Shown here piece by piece: positions 27,574 to 37,279 of a DNA stretch of 64,000 nt (positions are counted from its first letter, which is position 1; each line of letters starts with the position of its first letter). A program made the translations under genes and the position numbers. The stretch covers positions 1 through 64,000 of the forward strand of contig JAFEDJ010000009.1 in the NCBI GenBank assembly GCA_018241685.1, written 5' to 3'. Origin of the DNA: Pseudomonadota bacterium. GTDB taxonomy: Bacteria > Pseudomonadota > Gammaproteobacteria > Burkholderiales > Rhodocyclaceae. The notes under the pieces are model-generated. The model saw nothing but the letters and a program-made list of their open reading frames with translations. It was not told the DNA's origin and did no database searches.

Positions 27574-29490
27574 TCAGTCCGCAAAAAACCGGTAGGTGTT
27601 GCGCCCCGCGGCCTTCGCGGCGTACATGGCCCTGTCCGCCTTCTTGAGTAGTTCCTGGGCGTCGTCGCTGCCGTTGATGGGGTACACGGCGATGCCGATG
27701 CTGGTGGAGACGTGCAGGGGCGTACCGGAGATCCGGATCGGCTCGCCGATGGCCTGGATGATCTTGTCGGCCACCCGTGCGGCGTCTTCCGCATGGGTGA
27801 CTTCGGTGAGCACCACGATGAACTCGTCGCCCCCCTGGCGGGCGATGGTGTCACCGCTGCGCACGCAAGCCTGCAACCGGTTGGCGACGTGCTTCAGCAG
27901 TTCGTCGCCGGCGTCGTGGCCGAGGGTATCGTTGATCTGCTTGAAGTGGTCGAGATCGAGGAACATCACCGCCAACGAGCGTCCGAAGCGCCGCGCCTGG
28001 GCCAGGCCGTGATCGAGACGGTCGGACAGCATGCGCCGGTTGGGCAGGCCGGTGAGCACGTCGAAGAAAGCCAATTGCTGGATCCGCGCCTCGTCGTTCT
28101 TGTGGTCGGTGATGTCCCGGTTGGAAGCCCGGCGGCCAAGGAACTCACCGGATTCGGAAAACACCGGCAGACAGATGTGCTCGATCCAGCGCACTTGTCC
28201 ATCGGGCAGCAGGATACGGAAGCAGAATTCGCAGGTCTCGTGCCTGTCGATGTGGTGCAGCAGGTGCTCATCGACAATCGCCCGATCGTCGGGATGGGCG
28301 ATATTGCGCAGAAAGTCGGGGTCGGCCATGAAATCCGCCGCCGGACGACCGGTCACCCGTTCGCAGGACGGCGAACTGAACAGCGGCTGACGGTTCGGCG
28401 AAATCCAGGTTTCCCAGTCGTAGGCGAATTTCGAGATGGTCTGGTACTTGGTTTCCGATTCCGCCAGCAAGGTCCAGGCACGCGCCAGTTTCCAGCTGCC
28501 CAGCCCGGCCAGCACCAACATCAGTCCGGCGGCGCCGGCGACCCTCAGTCGGATGCGCTGTGCGATGGCATCCCGTTGCTCGCCGGGCCAGTGGGAGACG
28601 ACTTTCCAGAAATAATCGCCGGCCGGCGGCATTCCCGCGCGGCGCGACTCGGCGGAACCCAGCGGGCGCATGGTCTCCCAGGTCCACACCCCGTCCTGAA
28701 GCTCTGTCTGCCCGCGCTCCGCTGCAACGATGGCTTTCCATGCCGCAGGCGCCCGGACACCCATGCTCGCCTCGGCACGCTTGAACATGAAGCCCCATTC
28801 GTCGGCCGCTCGAGGGCTTTTCAGCCAGTAGCCCTGCATGTCGACGAGCATGCCACGCCCGCCGGTGGCCTTTGCGAAAGCCTGCAGGATGCCATTCCCG
28901 TAGTAGTTGAGGACCAGCACGCCGCGCCTGCGGCCATCCCCATCGACCACCCGGGTGGCCACGCGGAGCATCGGCTTATAGGGGATCTCGATACGCTCAT
29001 GCTCGATGTTGAGGTCGAGGGGCGAGATAAACACCTCGCCGACACCGAGACGCAGCGCCTCGCGAAAATAATAGCGTTGCGCCTTGTTCTGAAGCTCGGC
29101 TGCCGGCACCGTCACCGGCAGCCCTTGGCGCAGGTCCACACGCACACGCTCCATGCCGCTTTCGTCGAGCCAGCGGATCTGATCATAAACCTGCTTGGCC
29201 CCCGAGAAGGCTGAGAAATCGGCCGCCAGCGAGGCCAGCCGGGCTGCGCTCGGTTCGTGCGCCACCTCACGCAGGCTGCGCAACCGGGACAGGAACAACA
29301 GGTCCCCGGCCACCGGTTCGATATTCCAGGTCGCCGCGCCGACGCCAAGCCTGACCTGGGCCAGCTCCAGTTCGCGCCGGTACGCCAGTTCGCGCTCCAC
29401 CTCCAGATGGCCATAGACCATCGCGCCCCCGGCCAGCAGCGCCGCGAGGGGGAAGAAGAGACATATGAAGAGCTTCCGAAAACTGATCAT
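27574..29490 (-). CDS. Membrane-bound diguanylate cyclase with PAS domain
   Basis: A 638-residue protein that should make cyclic di-GMP. TM1 is at about 6-28, a periplasmic sensor region at about 30-310, and TM2 around 315-340. A PAS domain follows (about 350-470, including a PAC region with FRILLPDGQVRWIEHI). The GGDEF domain (about 475-635) has an intact GGDEF active site and an RxxD inhibitory site five residues before it. ATG 29490 places TM1 at the N-terminus. A second cyclase lies 53 bases upstream on the same strand, and the pair may form an operon. The periplasmic ligand is unknown. Confidence 0.9.
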   Translation of the reverse strand: MISFRKLFICLFFPLAALLAGGAMVYGHLEVERELAYRRELELAQVRLGVGAATWNIEPVAGDLLFLSRLRSLREVAHEPSAARLASLAADFSAFSGAKQVYDQIRWLDESGMERVRVDLRQGLPVTVPAAELQNKAQRYYFREALRLGVGEVFISPLDLNIEHERIEIPYKPMLRVATRVVDGDGRRRGVLVLNYYGNGILQAFAKATGGRGMLVDMQGYWLKSPRAADEWGFMFKRAEASMGVRAPAAWKAIVAAERGQTELQDGVWTWETMRPLGSAESRRAGMPPAGDYFWKVVSHWPGEQRDAIAQRIRLRVAGAAGLMLVLAGLGSWKLARAWTLLAESETKYQTISKFAYDWETWISPNRQPLFSSPSCERVTGRPAADFMADPDFLRNIAHPDDRAIVDEHLLHHIDRHETCEFCFRILLPDGQVRWIEHICLPVFSESGEFLGRRASNRDITDHKNDEARIQQLAFFDVLTGLPNRRMLSDRLDHGLAQARRFGRSLAVMFLDLDHFKQINDTLGHDAGDELLKHVANRLQACVRSGDTIARQGGDEFIVVLTEVTHAEDAARVADKIIQAIGEPIRISGTPLHVSTSIGIAVYPINGSDDAQELLKKADRAMYAAKAAGRNTYRFFAD

Positions 29491-29543
29491 GGCGTCGAAG
29501 CCCGTTGCGGGTGGCGGATGCGCCCACCCATACGCCGATCCTT

Positions 29544-30551
29544 TCAAAGGCTGGCGCTATCGGTTTTCCGGCGGCGGTGCGCCTGCTTGGCGGAATACAT
29601 GCGGCGGTCGGCGACATCGAGCAGTTGTTCGATATCGTCGCTATCGTCCGGCAGGCAGGCGGCGCCGATGCTCACGCTCAGATCGTAAGCCTGGTCCTCG
29701 TACCGGAAGGGGCCAACAACATTGGCATACAAGCGCTGAACGACCGTATCGACGCCGGCCGACGGCTCGACCGGGGCCAGCAGCACAGCGAACTCGTCGC
29801 CCCCCAAGCGTGCCACCGTATCCGATTCACGGGACGCGGTCTTGAGCCGCTTGGCCACCTCGCGGAGCGCCGCATCGCCGACCCGATGACCGAAGGTGTC
29901 GTTGAGCTGCTTGAGGCCATCCATATCGATCATCAACACGCAGGCGGGCCGCCGCTCGCGCCCCTTACGGGCCGCCACTTTGCGCAGGCGGTCCATGAAC
30001 AGGGAGCGATTGGCCAGATCGGTGAGGCCATCGTGGGTGGCCTTCTGGAAGAGCTTGTCGCTGTCGAGCTGGGTGGCGAAATGCATCGCTGCCGCTACCA
30101 GGTCGGACAGCAGGCCGAGCAGGGCTTCGTCCTGCACCCGGAAAGCCCGCGACTGCTCGGACATGGCCTTCAGAACACCAACCACCTTGTTGTCGAACTT
30201 GAGCGGCATGACGATCATCGAGCGCAGGCCGATCCGGCGGCAGGCCACCTGGTCCACCCGCGCGTCTTGCTCGGTATCGTCGCTGCGCAGGATGGAGCCG
30301 CTTTCCACGCACATCCCAGACAGGCTGTTGGCCTGGCGCAGACGCAGGCCCAAGTGGGGGCCGGCGATGCCGGAAGCCGCCGCGTAGACCATGTCACCCT
30401 CCTGGGCCAACTCGATCACCGCGCCGTCGGCATCGATCAGGTCCAGCGTGCGCTCGACCACCAGCGCCATTACTTCGCCCAGGTCCAGCCCAGCCTTGAC
30501 GATCTCGGTCTGGATCTCGATGACTTTCAGCAACTGCTCCTGGGACGGCAT
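29544..30551 (-). CDS. Diguanylate cyclase with GAF domain
   Basis: A 335-residue soluble protein. A GAF domain (about 5-160) has RRIGLRSMIVMPL and KVVGVLKAMSE. It leads into a GGDEF domain (about 170-330) with HDGLTDLANR, an intact GGDEF active site and an RxxD inhibitory site five residues before it. It should make cyclic di-GMP in response to a cytoplasmic small ligand bound by the GAF domain. It is the first of two cyclase genes on this strand, so its AT-rich upstream region (30552-30620) may carry the promoter for both. Confidence 0.9.
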   Translation of the reverse strand: MPSQEQLLKVIEIQTEIVKAGLDLGEVMALVVERTLDLIDADGAVIELAQEGDMVYAAASGIAGPHLGLRLRQANSLSGMCVESGSILRSDDTEQDARVDQVACRRIGLRSMIVMPLKFDNKVVGVLKAMSEQSRAFRVQDEALLGLLSDLVAAAMHFATQLDSDKLFQKATHDGLTDLANRSLFMDRLRKVAARKGRERRPACVLMIDMDGLKQLNDTFGHRVGDAALREVAKRLKTASRESDTVARLGGDEFAVLLAPVEPSAGVDTVVQRLYANVVGPFRYEDQAYDLSVSIGAACLPDDSDDIEQLLDVADRRMYSAKQAHRRRKTDSASL

Positions 30552-30699
30552 GCCAGAGGGTCCTTGTGACTATTTCAAAATTATCAAATTCGTTACAAAA
30601 CCATACTGAAGGCCTGGGCAATTGGCAACTCGGCAAATCACGCTGCAGCGCAATATCTCACGGCTTGTTGAAACACCAAGCAATGCGGCGGATGGATGC

Positions 30700-31389
30700 T
30701 CAGCAATCGGCGGCGAGGCGCCCGTCCACCAGCCTCACGGTGCGGTCGCAGCGGGCCGCCAGGCGCGGGTCGTGGGTCACGATGAGGCAGGCGCAGTCGG
30801 TCTGGCGGTTGAACTCCCGCAGCAGCGCGAAGATGTCGTCGGCAGTGTGGGTGTCCAGGTTACCGGTCGGCTCGTCGGCAAGGATCAGGCGTGGCCGCAG
30901 CGCCAGCGCACGGGCGATGGCGACGCGCTGCTGCTGGCCGCCGGACAGCTCGGCCGGCTTCTTGTGGGCGTGGGCCTTCAGGCCGACCGCGTCGAGGAGT
31001 TGCAGGGCCGTCGCCTCGGCCTCGTCGTCGGGCGCACCGCGGGCGATGATGGCCGGCATCATCACGTTTTCCAGCGCGCTGAAGGCCGGCAACAGATGGT
31101 GGAACTGGAACACGAAGCCGATGCTGCGCCCCCGCAGCGCGGTGATCTCGGCTTCCGACAGGGCTGCCGTGTCGCGGCCGCCGATGGACAGACGGCCACC
31201 AGTGGGCCGCTCGAGCAGGCCGATGATGTTCAGTAGCGTGCTCTTGCCGGAGCCGGACGGGCCGATCAGCGCGGCGAACTCACCCTGCGCCAGGCTCAGG
31301 TCGATGCCGTGCAGCACCTCGGTCTCCACCGGCGTACCGACGTTGTAGGCCTTGGTCAGGCCCGCGAGCTCGATGACTGCGTCGCTCAT
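30700..31389 (-). CDS. ABC transporter ATP-binding protein, LolD/MacB type
   Basis: A 229-residue ATPase: Walker [10 protein letters not shown] (about 41-49), signature [14 protein letters not shown], Walker [13 protein letters not shown], and the His switch IVTHD. This fits the LolD/MacB/FtsE group, which powers lipoprotein release or export through mechanotransmission. Its start overlaps the permease stop by four bases (ATGA), so it is the last gene of a four-gene operon with a TlpA-like lipoprotein, adaptor and permease. The adaptor makes a MacAB-like tripartite exporter more likely than the Lol system. Confidence 0.88.
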   Translation of the reverse strand: MSDAVIELAGLTKAYNVGTPVETEVLHGIDLSLAQGEFAALIGPSGSGKSTLLNIIGLLERPTGGRLSIGGRDTAALSEAEITALRGRSIGFVFQFHHLLPAFSALENVMMPAIIARGAPDDEAEATALQLLDAVGLKAHAHKKPAELSGGQQQRVAIARALALRPRLILADEPTGNLDTHTADDIFALLREFNRQTDCACLIVTHDPRLAARCDRTVRLVDGRLAADC

Positions 31390-32606
31390 GAACGGATCGC
31401 CTGCACCGGGTCCATCTTCGCTGCGCGGCGCGCCGGGATCAGCGCCGACGCGAGGCCGACGCCGGTGGCCACCAGCGCCGCCAGCACGATGAAGCGCGGC
31501 TCCAGTTCAGCGGCAAACAGTGGGCTGCCGTCGGCGTTGCGGTAGATCGCCGAGAACATGTTGAGCAGCCCGAAGGCCAGCAGGCTGCCGAAGATCGAAC
31601 CGACCGCCCCGACCAGCGCACCCTGGATCAGGAAAACCTGCAGGATCATCGCGCGGCTGGCGCCCATCGCGCGCAGGATGCCGATCTCCTTCTGCTTCTG
31701 GACCACGCTCACCACCAGCACGCTGGCGATGCCAAGGGCCACGATGAGGATCACGAAGCTGCGGATCAGGTTATTCGAGACCGTCTGGTTGCGCAGCGCG
31801 GCGAGAAGCTGGGCGTTGGTCTGCATCCAGCTGTCCACGGTGAGGCCGGTGGCACCCTGCAGGCGTTCGGCGATGGCCTGGGCGTCGAAGATGTCGGCCA
31901 CCGTCAGGTCCAGATTGGACACCCCACCGGGCAAGTCGAGGAGGCTCTGGGCCAGCGGTAGCGTCACGAAGACCCAGCGGCGGTTGAGATCCTTGTTGCC
32001 GATATCGAAGATGCCGCCCACCTGCAGCAGCTCGTCGCGCCCGTTGGGCAACGCCACGCGCAGCTTGTCCTCCAGGCGGATGCCCAGATCCTTGGCCAGC
32101 TCGGAGCCGATCACCGCGCGGGTGCCGTCCACCGCGAAGCGGCCGGCGACCATGTATTCCTCCATGCGCACGATGCGCCGGTAGCGCTCGGCATCGATAC
32201 CCATCAGCGCGACGGACTTGTTGGCCTGGCCACGCACGGCGAAGGCCGGCCCGGTCACCGTCGGTGACACCGCGGTGACGCCGGGCATGGCGGCGGCCAG
32301 GCGGGCCACGTTCTCCCACTGATCCACCGAGCGCAGGCGCTGGGCACGGGGTTCGATGACCGCCGTCGAGGCCGGGTCGTCGAAGGCACGGCGGTTGGCC
32401 TCTTCCAGCGGACGGATCACCACGTGGGGCTGGGTGCCGAGCACCCGGTCCACGATTTGCGCCTGCAGTTGGGTGATCAGCTGGGTCAGGAAGACGATCA
32501 CCGCCACCCCGCCGGTGGTGCCGGCGAGGATCAGCAGGGTCTGCATGCGCCCCTCGCGCAGGAAGCGCAGCGCAACCAGTGGCGCGAAAGGCAGGCGCAG
32601 CTTCAA
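31386..32606 (-). CDS. ABC transporter permease, FtsX/MacB type
   Basis: A 406-residue inner-membrane permease with four membrane segments: one near 20-42, then a large periplasmic domain (about 45-270), then three segments near 280-305, 325-355 and 375-395. The conserved cytoplasmic stretch [15 protein letters not shown] and the C-terminal [15 protein letters not shown] are typical of the MacB/LolC family. The start is a TTG at 32606, chosen because it overlaps the adaptor stop (TTGA) and gives the family N-terminus; the next ATG would remove part of it. Partner of the ATPase downstream. Confidence 0.87.
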   Translation of the reverse strand: MKLRLPFAPLVALRFLREGRMQTLLILAGTTGGVAVIVFLTQLITQLQAQIVDRVLGTQPHVVIRPLEEANRRAFDDPASTAVIEPRAQRLRSVDQWENVARLAAAMPGVTAVSPTVTGPAFAVRGQANKSVALMGIDAERYRRIVRMEEYMVAGRFAVDGTRAVIGSELAKDLGIRLEDKLRVALPNGRDELLQVGGIFDIGNKDLNRRWVFVTLPLAQSLLDLPGGVSNLDLTVADIFDAQAIAERLQGATGLTVDSWMQTNAQLLAALRNQTVSNNLIRSFVILIVALGIASVLVVSVVQKQKEIGILRAMGASRAMILQVFLIQGALVGAVGSIFGSLLAFGLLNMFSAIYRNADGSPLFAAELEPRFIVLAALVATGVGLASALIPARRAAKMDPVQAIRS

Positions 32607-33841
32607 CGCATCATGCCCTGCGGAACCTGCACGCCGCCGACCTTGGGCTTCTTTGCCTCGCGGATGCGCAGTTTGTCGCCTTCCAGCGCGCCGGAGGCCG
32701 GCAGCACCACCTGGTCGCCTTCGGCGAGGCCCTTGAGGATTTCCACCTGACCAATGCCGGCGAGGCCGAGCTGCAACTCAGCGCGCACTGCCACACCGTC
32801 CCGGGCTATCAGCACCCACGGCTTGCCACCGTCGAGGTCGCGCACCGCCTCGGACGGCAGCACCAGCGTGGCGTCACGGCGGCCGGTAATGGTCTCCACC
32901 GAGACGGTCATGTCGGGGCGCAGGAAATCCGGCGGCGTCGACACGCGGAAACGGATCTCGACCGTGCCGCGCTGGGGGTCCACCGCCGGCGCCAGGTAGT
33001 ACAAGGTCGCATCGAAGGGTTTGGCCGGATAGGCGTCGGCGACGCCACGGGCCTGCTGGCCGGGTTGCAACAGGCGCAGATTCTTCTCGTCCACCGTCGC
33101 GTAGACACGGGTTTCGCCGCTGTCGGCCAGTTCCAGCAGCACCTTGCCGGCCGCGGCCACGTCACCGGGCTCGGCCTTGCGACTGAGCACCACGCCGGCC
33201 GACGGCGCGGTGAGGGTCAGCAGCGCGGCCCGCGCGCGGGCGTTGGCGAGCTGGGCACGGGCCTGGGCGACACGCGCCTCGGCGGCGATCTTTTCGGTGC
33301 CGCCGGGCTGTTGGGCCGCCAGTTGGGCGCGGGCTGCGGCCACCGCGGATTCCGCATTGGCGGCGTTGCGCAGCGCATCGTCGGCCTTGGACTGGGCATA
33401 GAAACCGCGGCCGACCAGTTGGCTGGCGCGCTCCGCCTCGGCGCGGGCCACCGACCGATTGGCTTCGGCCTGGGCCAGTTGCTGGGCCGCCACCGGGCGG
33501 CCGAGGGCTTCGATCTGGGTCAGGCGTGCTTCGGCTTCGGCCAGCGCAGCCACCGCTTGGCCGATCAGCGCCTCGGCGTCGTCGGCGCGCAGGCGGGCCA
33601 GCACCTGGCCGGCCTTCACCTTGTCGCCCTCGCGCACGGCCACTTCGAGCACCGTGGCGGCCAGCGGGCTACCGATGGAAATGCGCGCTGGCGTGACGAT
33701 GCGGCCGGTCGCCACTACCGACTGGGTCAGCGGCCCCTTGCGCACCGCCGCCACGTCCACTTCGCGCCCCTTCGGCCACAGCAGCACAGCCGCGACCGCG
33801 CCGGCCGCGGCCAGCGCCAGGATCAACCCGCGGCGCGTCAC
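32603..33841 (-). CDS. Periplasmic adaptor (membrane fusion) protein of an ABC exporter
   Basis: A 412-residue RND/MacA-type adaptor. An N-terminal anchor (about 5-22) is followed by a first lipoyl half (SPLAATVLEVAVREGDKV), a long alanine-rich coiled-coil hairpin (about 85-200), the second lipoyl half (APSAGVVLSRKAEPGDVAAA) and beta-barrel domains. It would bridge the permease to an outer membrane channel, but no TolC-like gene is in the window. The GTG start overlaps the tlpA-like stop (GTGA), and the stop overlaps the permease start. Confidence 0.88.
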   Translation of the reverse strand: MTRRGLILALAAAGAVAAVLLWPKGREVDVAAVRKGPLTQSVVATGRIVTPARISIGSPLAATVLEVAVREGDKVKAGQVLARLRADDAEALIGQAVAALAEAEARLTQIEALGRPVAAQQLAQAEANRSVARAEAERASQLVGRGFYAQSKADDALRNAANAESAVAAARAQLAAQQPGGTEKIAAEARVAQARAQLANARARAALLTLTAPSAGVVLSRKAEPGDVAAAGKVLLELADSGETRVYATVDEKNLRLLQPGQQARGVADAYPAKPFDATLYYLAPAVDPQRGTVEIRFRVSTPPDFLRPDMTVSVETITGRRDATLVLPSEAVRDLDGGKPWVLIARDGVAVRAELQLGLAGIGQVEILKGLAEGDQVVLPASGALEGDKLRIREAKKPKVGGVQVPQGMMR

Positions 33842-34335
33842 GCGGGTTCGGCCAGGAGTTTGTCGAGGAGGGCGTGAAGCTTGGCGAAGTCCGGCTCGCC
33901 GAGGTATTTCTGGACGATCCGGCCCTGCTTGTCGAGCAGGAAGGTGGTCGGCGTCAGGCGCACGTCCTCGAAGCCCTTGGCGGCCTTGCCGCCGCTGTCG
34001 AGGGCCACGGTGAAGGGCAGGCCGTTCTTCTGGGCGTAGTTGCGCACATACTCGGGCGGGTCGTAGTCCATCGCGATGGCCACGGTCTCGAAGCCCTTCG
34101 GCGCGAACTTGTTGTAAGTCTCGATCAGCTTGGGCATTTCGGCCACGCAGGTGGTGCAGGTGGTAGCCCAGAAGTTAACCAGCACCACCTTGCCCTTCAG
34201 GGACGACAGCTGGCGGGTCTGGCCGTCGAGGGTCGTGAAGCTCACGTCGGGCGCCGCCGCCTGCTGACTGCAGCCATGCAGGAAGGCCAGGATCAGGACA
34301 GGCGCGACAAGACGCGTGATAGCCTTTAATAACAT
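33838..34335 (-). CDS. TlpA-like thioredoxin-fold lipoprotein
   Basis: A 165-residue lipoprotein. The signal ends in a lipobox (LHGC, lipidated Cys22). The thioredoxin-like fold has a CTTC redox motif (Cys60, Cys63 in FWATTCTTC) and the cis-proline region RLTPTTFLLD. TlpA/ResA proteins reduce or rearrange disulfides in exported proteins, often for cytochrome c maturation. It is the first gene of the exporter operon, overlapping the adaptor start by four bases, so it may serve the exported substrate or the pump. Only 31 bases separate its start from the divergent DUF4197 gene. Confidence 0.88.
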   Translation of the reverse strand: MLLKAITRLVAPVLILAFLHGCSQQAAAPDVSFTTLDGQTRQLSSLKGKVVLVNFWATTCTTCVAEMPKLIETYNKFAPKGFETVAIAMDYDPPEYVRNYAQKNGLPFTVALDSGGKAAKGFEDVRLTPTTFLLDKQGRIVQKYLGEPDFAKLHALLDKLLAEPA

Positions 34336-34366
34336 CGTGTTCAACCGGAAAAGAAGGAGGTATGCC

Positions 34367-35050
34367 GTGCGTGCGATTTTGAGAGCTTTGCTGTTGCTTG
34401 TCATCTGTAGCCAAGCCTGGGCCCTGGGTCTGTCCGACCTGACCGACAAGGATGCGTCGGGTGGCCTGAAGGACGCCCTCGTCCAGGGGGCCGGCAAAGC
34501 GGTTGGACAACTGGGGGCCGACGGCGGTTTCCTCAACAATCCGAAAGTGAAGATCGGCCTCCCCGACAGCATCGCTCCGCTGGAAGGGGTGCTGCGCACG
34601 ATGGGCCGCGGCAAGGACGTGGACGCCCTGATCGCCACGATGAACAAGGCCGCCGAGCAGGCCGTACCGAAGGCCAAGGTCCTGCTGGTGGACGCGGTGA
34701 AGAAGATGAGCGTCGAGGACGCCAAGAAGATCCTCACCGGCGGCGACGACTCGGCCACCCAATACTTCAAGGAGAAGACCTCCGCCCAGCTGGCGGAATC
34801 CTTCCTGCCGACGGTGAAGGAAACCACCGACAAGCTGGCCCTGTCCGCCCAATACAACAAGCTGGCCAGCAAGGCCAGCCAGTTCGGGCTGGTCAAGGGC
34901 GACGAGCTGAAGATCGAGAACTACGTGACCCGCAAAGCCCTCGACGGCCTCTACCTGATGATCGCCGAGGAAGAGAAGGCGATCCGCAAGGACCCGGTAG
35001 GCGCCGCCACCGGCCTCGCGAAGAAGGTCTTCGGGGCGCTCGGCCAGTAA
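34367..35050 (+). CDS. DUF4197 domain exported protein
   Basis: A 227-residue protein with a signal peptide (about 1-18, AWALG) and one DUF4197 domain of unknown function, mostly helical. Segments such as GLKDALVQGAGKAV, KIGLPDSI and RKALDGLYLMIAEEEKAIR match the family. The start is a GTG at 34367 with a perfect AAGGAGG site six bases upstream; this is stronger than the in-frame start further upstream. An ATG at 34362 is out of frame. The gene stands alone in its direction. Confidence 0.85.
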   Translation: MRAILRALLLLVICSQAWALGLSDLTDKDASGGLKDALVQGAGKAVGQLGADGGFLNNPKVKIGLPDSIAPLEGVLRTMGRGKDVDALIATMNKAAEQAVPKAKVLLVDAVKKMSVEDAKKILTGGDDSATQYFKEKTSAQLAESFLPTVKETTDKLALSAQYNKLASKASQFGLVKGDELKIENYVTRKALDGLYLMIAEEEKAIRKDPVGAATGLAKKVFGALGQ

Positions 35051-35064
35051 AGCCGGCGCCGGCC

Positions 35065-35829
35065 TCAGAAACGGAAGCCCACCGTCAGGCGGGTGGCGTT
35101 CACGTCGCTGAAGTTCTGCCACGGCTCGTAGGCCAGGCGCAGGAACCAGGCCGGGAAGTCGTAGCCGAGGCTGAGACCCCAGCCTTCCACCGGGCCGCTG
35201 TCGGCGATGCCGGTCTTGCGCAGCACGTCGACGGTGATCCGCTGGCCATTGCCCACCGGCCAGCGCGCCACCGCGTGGACGTGCTGCTGGTGGGTGCCCA
35301 AGCGGTCGTCGCGGATCGCCATCAGGTAGTAGGTGCGGCCGCTGTCGTCCCGGTAGCCGGCGGCCAGCGACAGCGCGTCGTTGGGATCGAAGTTGAGATT
35401 GAAGTAGGGCTTGGTGTTGGTGCGCCCGATGCCGGCCTGCACGAACCACGGCTCACCCAGCTCGACGCTGAAGCTGCCACCCCAGAATCCGCCGGATGCC
35501 CATTGCAGCGATGGCTGCAGGGCCAGCGTCGAGCCCTCGAAGGGTTGCCAGCTGGTGTCCATGCCCGCCCGCCCCTGGGTGCCGAAATCCCGGTCGCGGT
35601 AAGCCCCCAGCCACACCGAGGAGTCGCCGCGACGGTAGCGCAGGTTCACGTCCTGACCGCTGAAGTTGCCGCCGTAGCGGTACTCGCCGAAGCTCAGCTT
35701 GAACGGCCGGTCGGCCGCCGCGGCCTGCACCGCGGCGGCATCGCCGGGCAGGCGGGCCTCGTCGGAAGCCATGGCAGCAAGGCTCGCCGTACCCGCCACG
35801 GCAAGAACAAGCAGCTTCTGAATACGCAT
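35065..35829 (-). CDS. Predicted outer membrane beta-barrel protein
   Basis: A 254-residue protein with a signal peptide (about 1-22) and a body of alternating aromatic and polar residues that fits a small beta-barrel. It ends in phenylalanine after a beta-type strand (LTVGFRF), the usual signal for outer membrane insertion. It resembles YaiO-type outer membrane proteins, but I cannot confirm the family. GAGGGTGG precedes the ATG at 35829. It is convergent with the DUF4197 gene and divergent from glutamate dehydrogenase. Confidence 0.65.
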   Translation of the reverse strand: MRIQKLLVLAVAGTASLAAMASDEARLPGDAAAVQAAAADRPFKLSFGEYRYGGNFSGQDVNLRYRRGDSSVWLGAYRDRDFGTQGRAGMDTSWQPFEGSTLALQPSLQWASGGFWGGSFSVELGEPWFVQAGIGRTNTKPYFNLNFDPNDALSLAAGYRDDSGRTYYLMAIRDDRLGTHQQHVHAVARWPVGNGQRITVDVLRKTGIADSGPVEGWGLSLGYDFPAWFLRLAYEPWQNFSDVNATRLTVGFRF

Positions 35830-35986
35830 CAAAGACCACCCTCGCGAAAAACACACGGCGCGATCATAGCCGACGCAGTTCACGATCGCGTTCAACTGGG
35901 CGGAACCGAAAGCCCGCTGCACACTCTGCGTCATTAAGGAGGCCGGCAGAGCGTCCTGCCCCGGCCCTTCGGAGGAGGAAGACAAA

Positions 35987-37273
35987 GTGAACAACGTTTC
36001 GCACATCCCGTCCTACCTGTCGGCCGAGCACCTCGGCCCGTGGGAGACCTTCCTGGTGCAGGTGGACCGGGTCGAACCGCACCTGAACCCCGAGCTGCGC
36101 GCGCTGACGCCCATCCTCACCCGCCCGATGCGGGCGCTGATCGTCAATGTGCCGATCCGCCTCGACAACGGCGAGATGGGTCATTTCGAGGGTTACCGGG
36201 TCCAGCACAACCTGGCCCGCGGGCCCGGCAAGGGCGGCATCCGCTTCCACCCGGACGTGACCCTCGCCGAGGTGATGGCCCTGTCGGCGTGGATGACCGT
36301 CAAGAACGCGGTGGTGAACGTGCCCTTCGGCGGCGCCAAGGGCGGCGTGCGGGTCGATCCGCGGCAGCTGTCCACCGCCGAGCTGGAGCGCCTGACCCGC
36401 CGCTACACCAGCGAGATCCACATCCTGCTCGGCCAGGACAAGGACGTGCCGGCCCCGGACATCAACACCAACGAGCAGACCATGGCGTGGATCATGGACA
36501 CCTACTCGATGAACGAAGGCCGCACCGCGATGAGCGTGGTCACCGGCAAGCCGATCAGCCTGGGCGGCAGCCTGGGCCGCAAGGACGCCACCGGCCGCGG
36601 CGTGTTCGTCGCCACCGTCGAGGCGGCGCGGCACATCGGCCTGGACATCGCCGATGCGCGAGTCGCCGTGCAAGGCTTCGGCAACGTCGGCGAAGCGGCG
36701 GCACGCCTGTTCTCCAACGCCGGCGCGAAGATCGTTGCGCTGCAGGACAGCACCGGCGCCATCGTCAATCCCGCCGGCCTCGACGTGCGGGCGGTAAAGG
36801 CCTGGCGCCACGAACACGGCACGCTGCAGGGCGCACCGGGCGCTGAAGCGATCTCCACCGACGACTTCTGGCAGCTGGAAACCGACGTGCTGGTCGCCGC
36901 GGCGATGGAAAACCAGATCACTGCCGCCAACGCCAGCCACATCCGCACCCGCATCATCACCGAAGGCGCCAACGGCCCGACTACGCCGGAAGCCGACCTG
37001 ATCCTGCAGGAGCGCGGCATCACGGTGATTCCCGACGTGCTCGCCAACGCCGGCGGCGTGACGGTGAGCTACTTCGAGTGGGTGCAGGACATCAGCGCCT
37101 TCTTCTGGACCGAGGACGAGATCAACGCCCGCCTCGACCGCATCATGCGCGAAGCCTTCGCGGCGGTGTGGGATTCGGCCCAGGCGAAGGGCATCCCGCT
37201 GCGCACGGCCGCCTTCGTGCTCGGCTGCGAACGGGTGCTGCTGGCCCACAAGGTGCGCGGGCTGTACCCATAA
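35987..37273 (+). CDS. gdhA: Glu/Leu/Phe/Val family glutamate dehydrogenase
   Basis: A 428-residue hexameric-type dehydrogenase that interconverts glutamate and 2-oxoglutarate plus ammonia. The substrate domain has [18 protein letters not shown] and the catalytic lysine region VPFGGAKGG (Lys118). The coenzyme domain has [10 protein letters not shown]. The length fits the bacterial 420-residue NAD-type group; the cofactor is not proven. The start is a GTG at 35987 with GGAGGAGGAA seven bases before it. It is monocistronic, followed by the convergent cupin gene. Confidence 0.92.
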   Translation: MNNVSHIPSYLSAEHLGPWETFLVQVDRVEPHLNPELRALTPILTRPMRALIVNVPIRLDNGEMGHFEGYRVQHNLARGPGKGGIRFHPDVTLAEVMALSAWMTVKNAVVNVPFGGAKGGVRVDPRQLSTAELERLTRRYTSEIHILLGQDKDVPAPDINTNEQTMAWIMDTYSMNEGRTAMSVVTGKPISLGGSLGRKDATGRGVFVATVEAARHIGLDIADARVAVQGFGNVGEAAARLFSNAGAKIVALQDSTGAIVNPAGLDVRAVKAWRHEHGTLQGAPGAEAISTDDFWQLETDVLVAAAMENQITAANASHIRTRIITEGANGPTTPEADLILQERGITVIPDVLANAGGVTVSYFEWVQDISAFFWTEDEINARLDRIMREAFAAVWDSAQAKGIPLRTAAFVLGCERVLLAHKVRGLYP

Positions 37274-37279
37274 ACCGGC

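Noticed and set aside
30700..32606. LolCDE lipoprotein sorting system
   Set aside because: The ATPase and permease resemble LolD and LolC, but there is one permease only and an adaptor protein in the operon, which points to a MacAB-like exporter.
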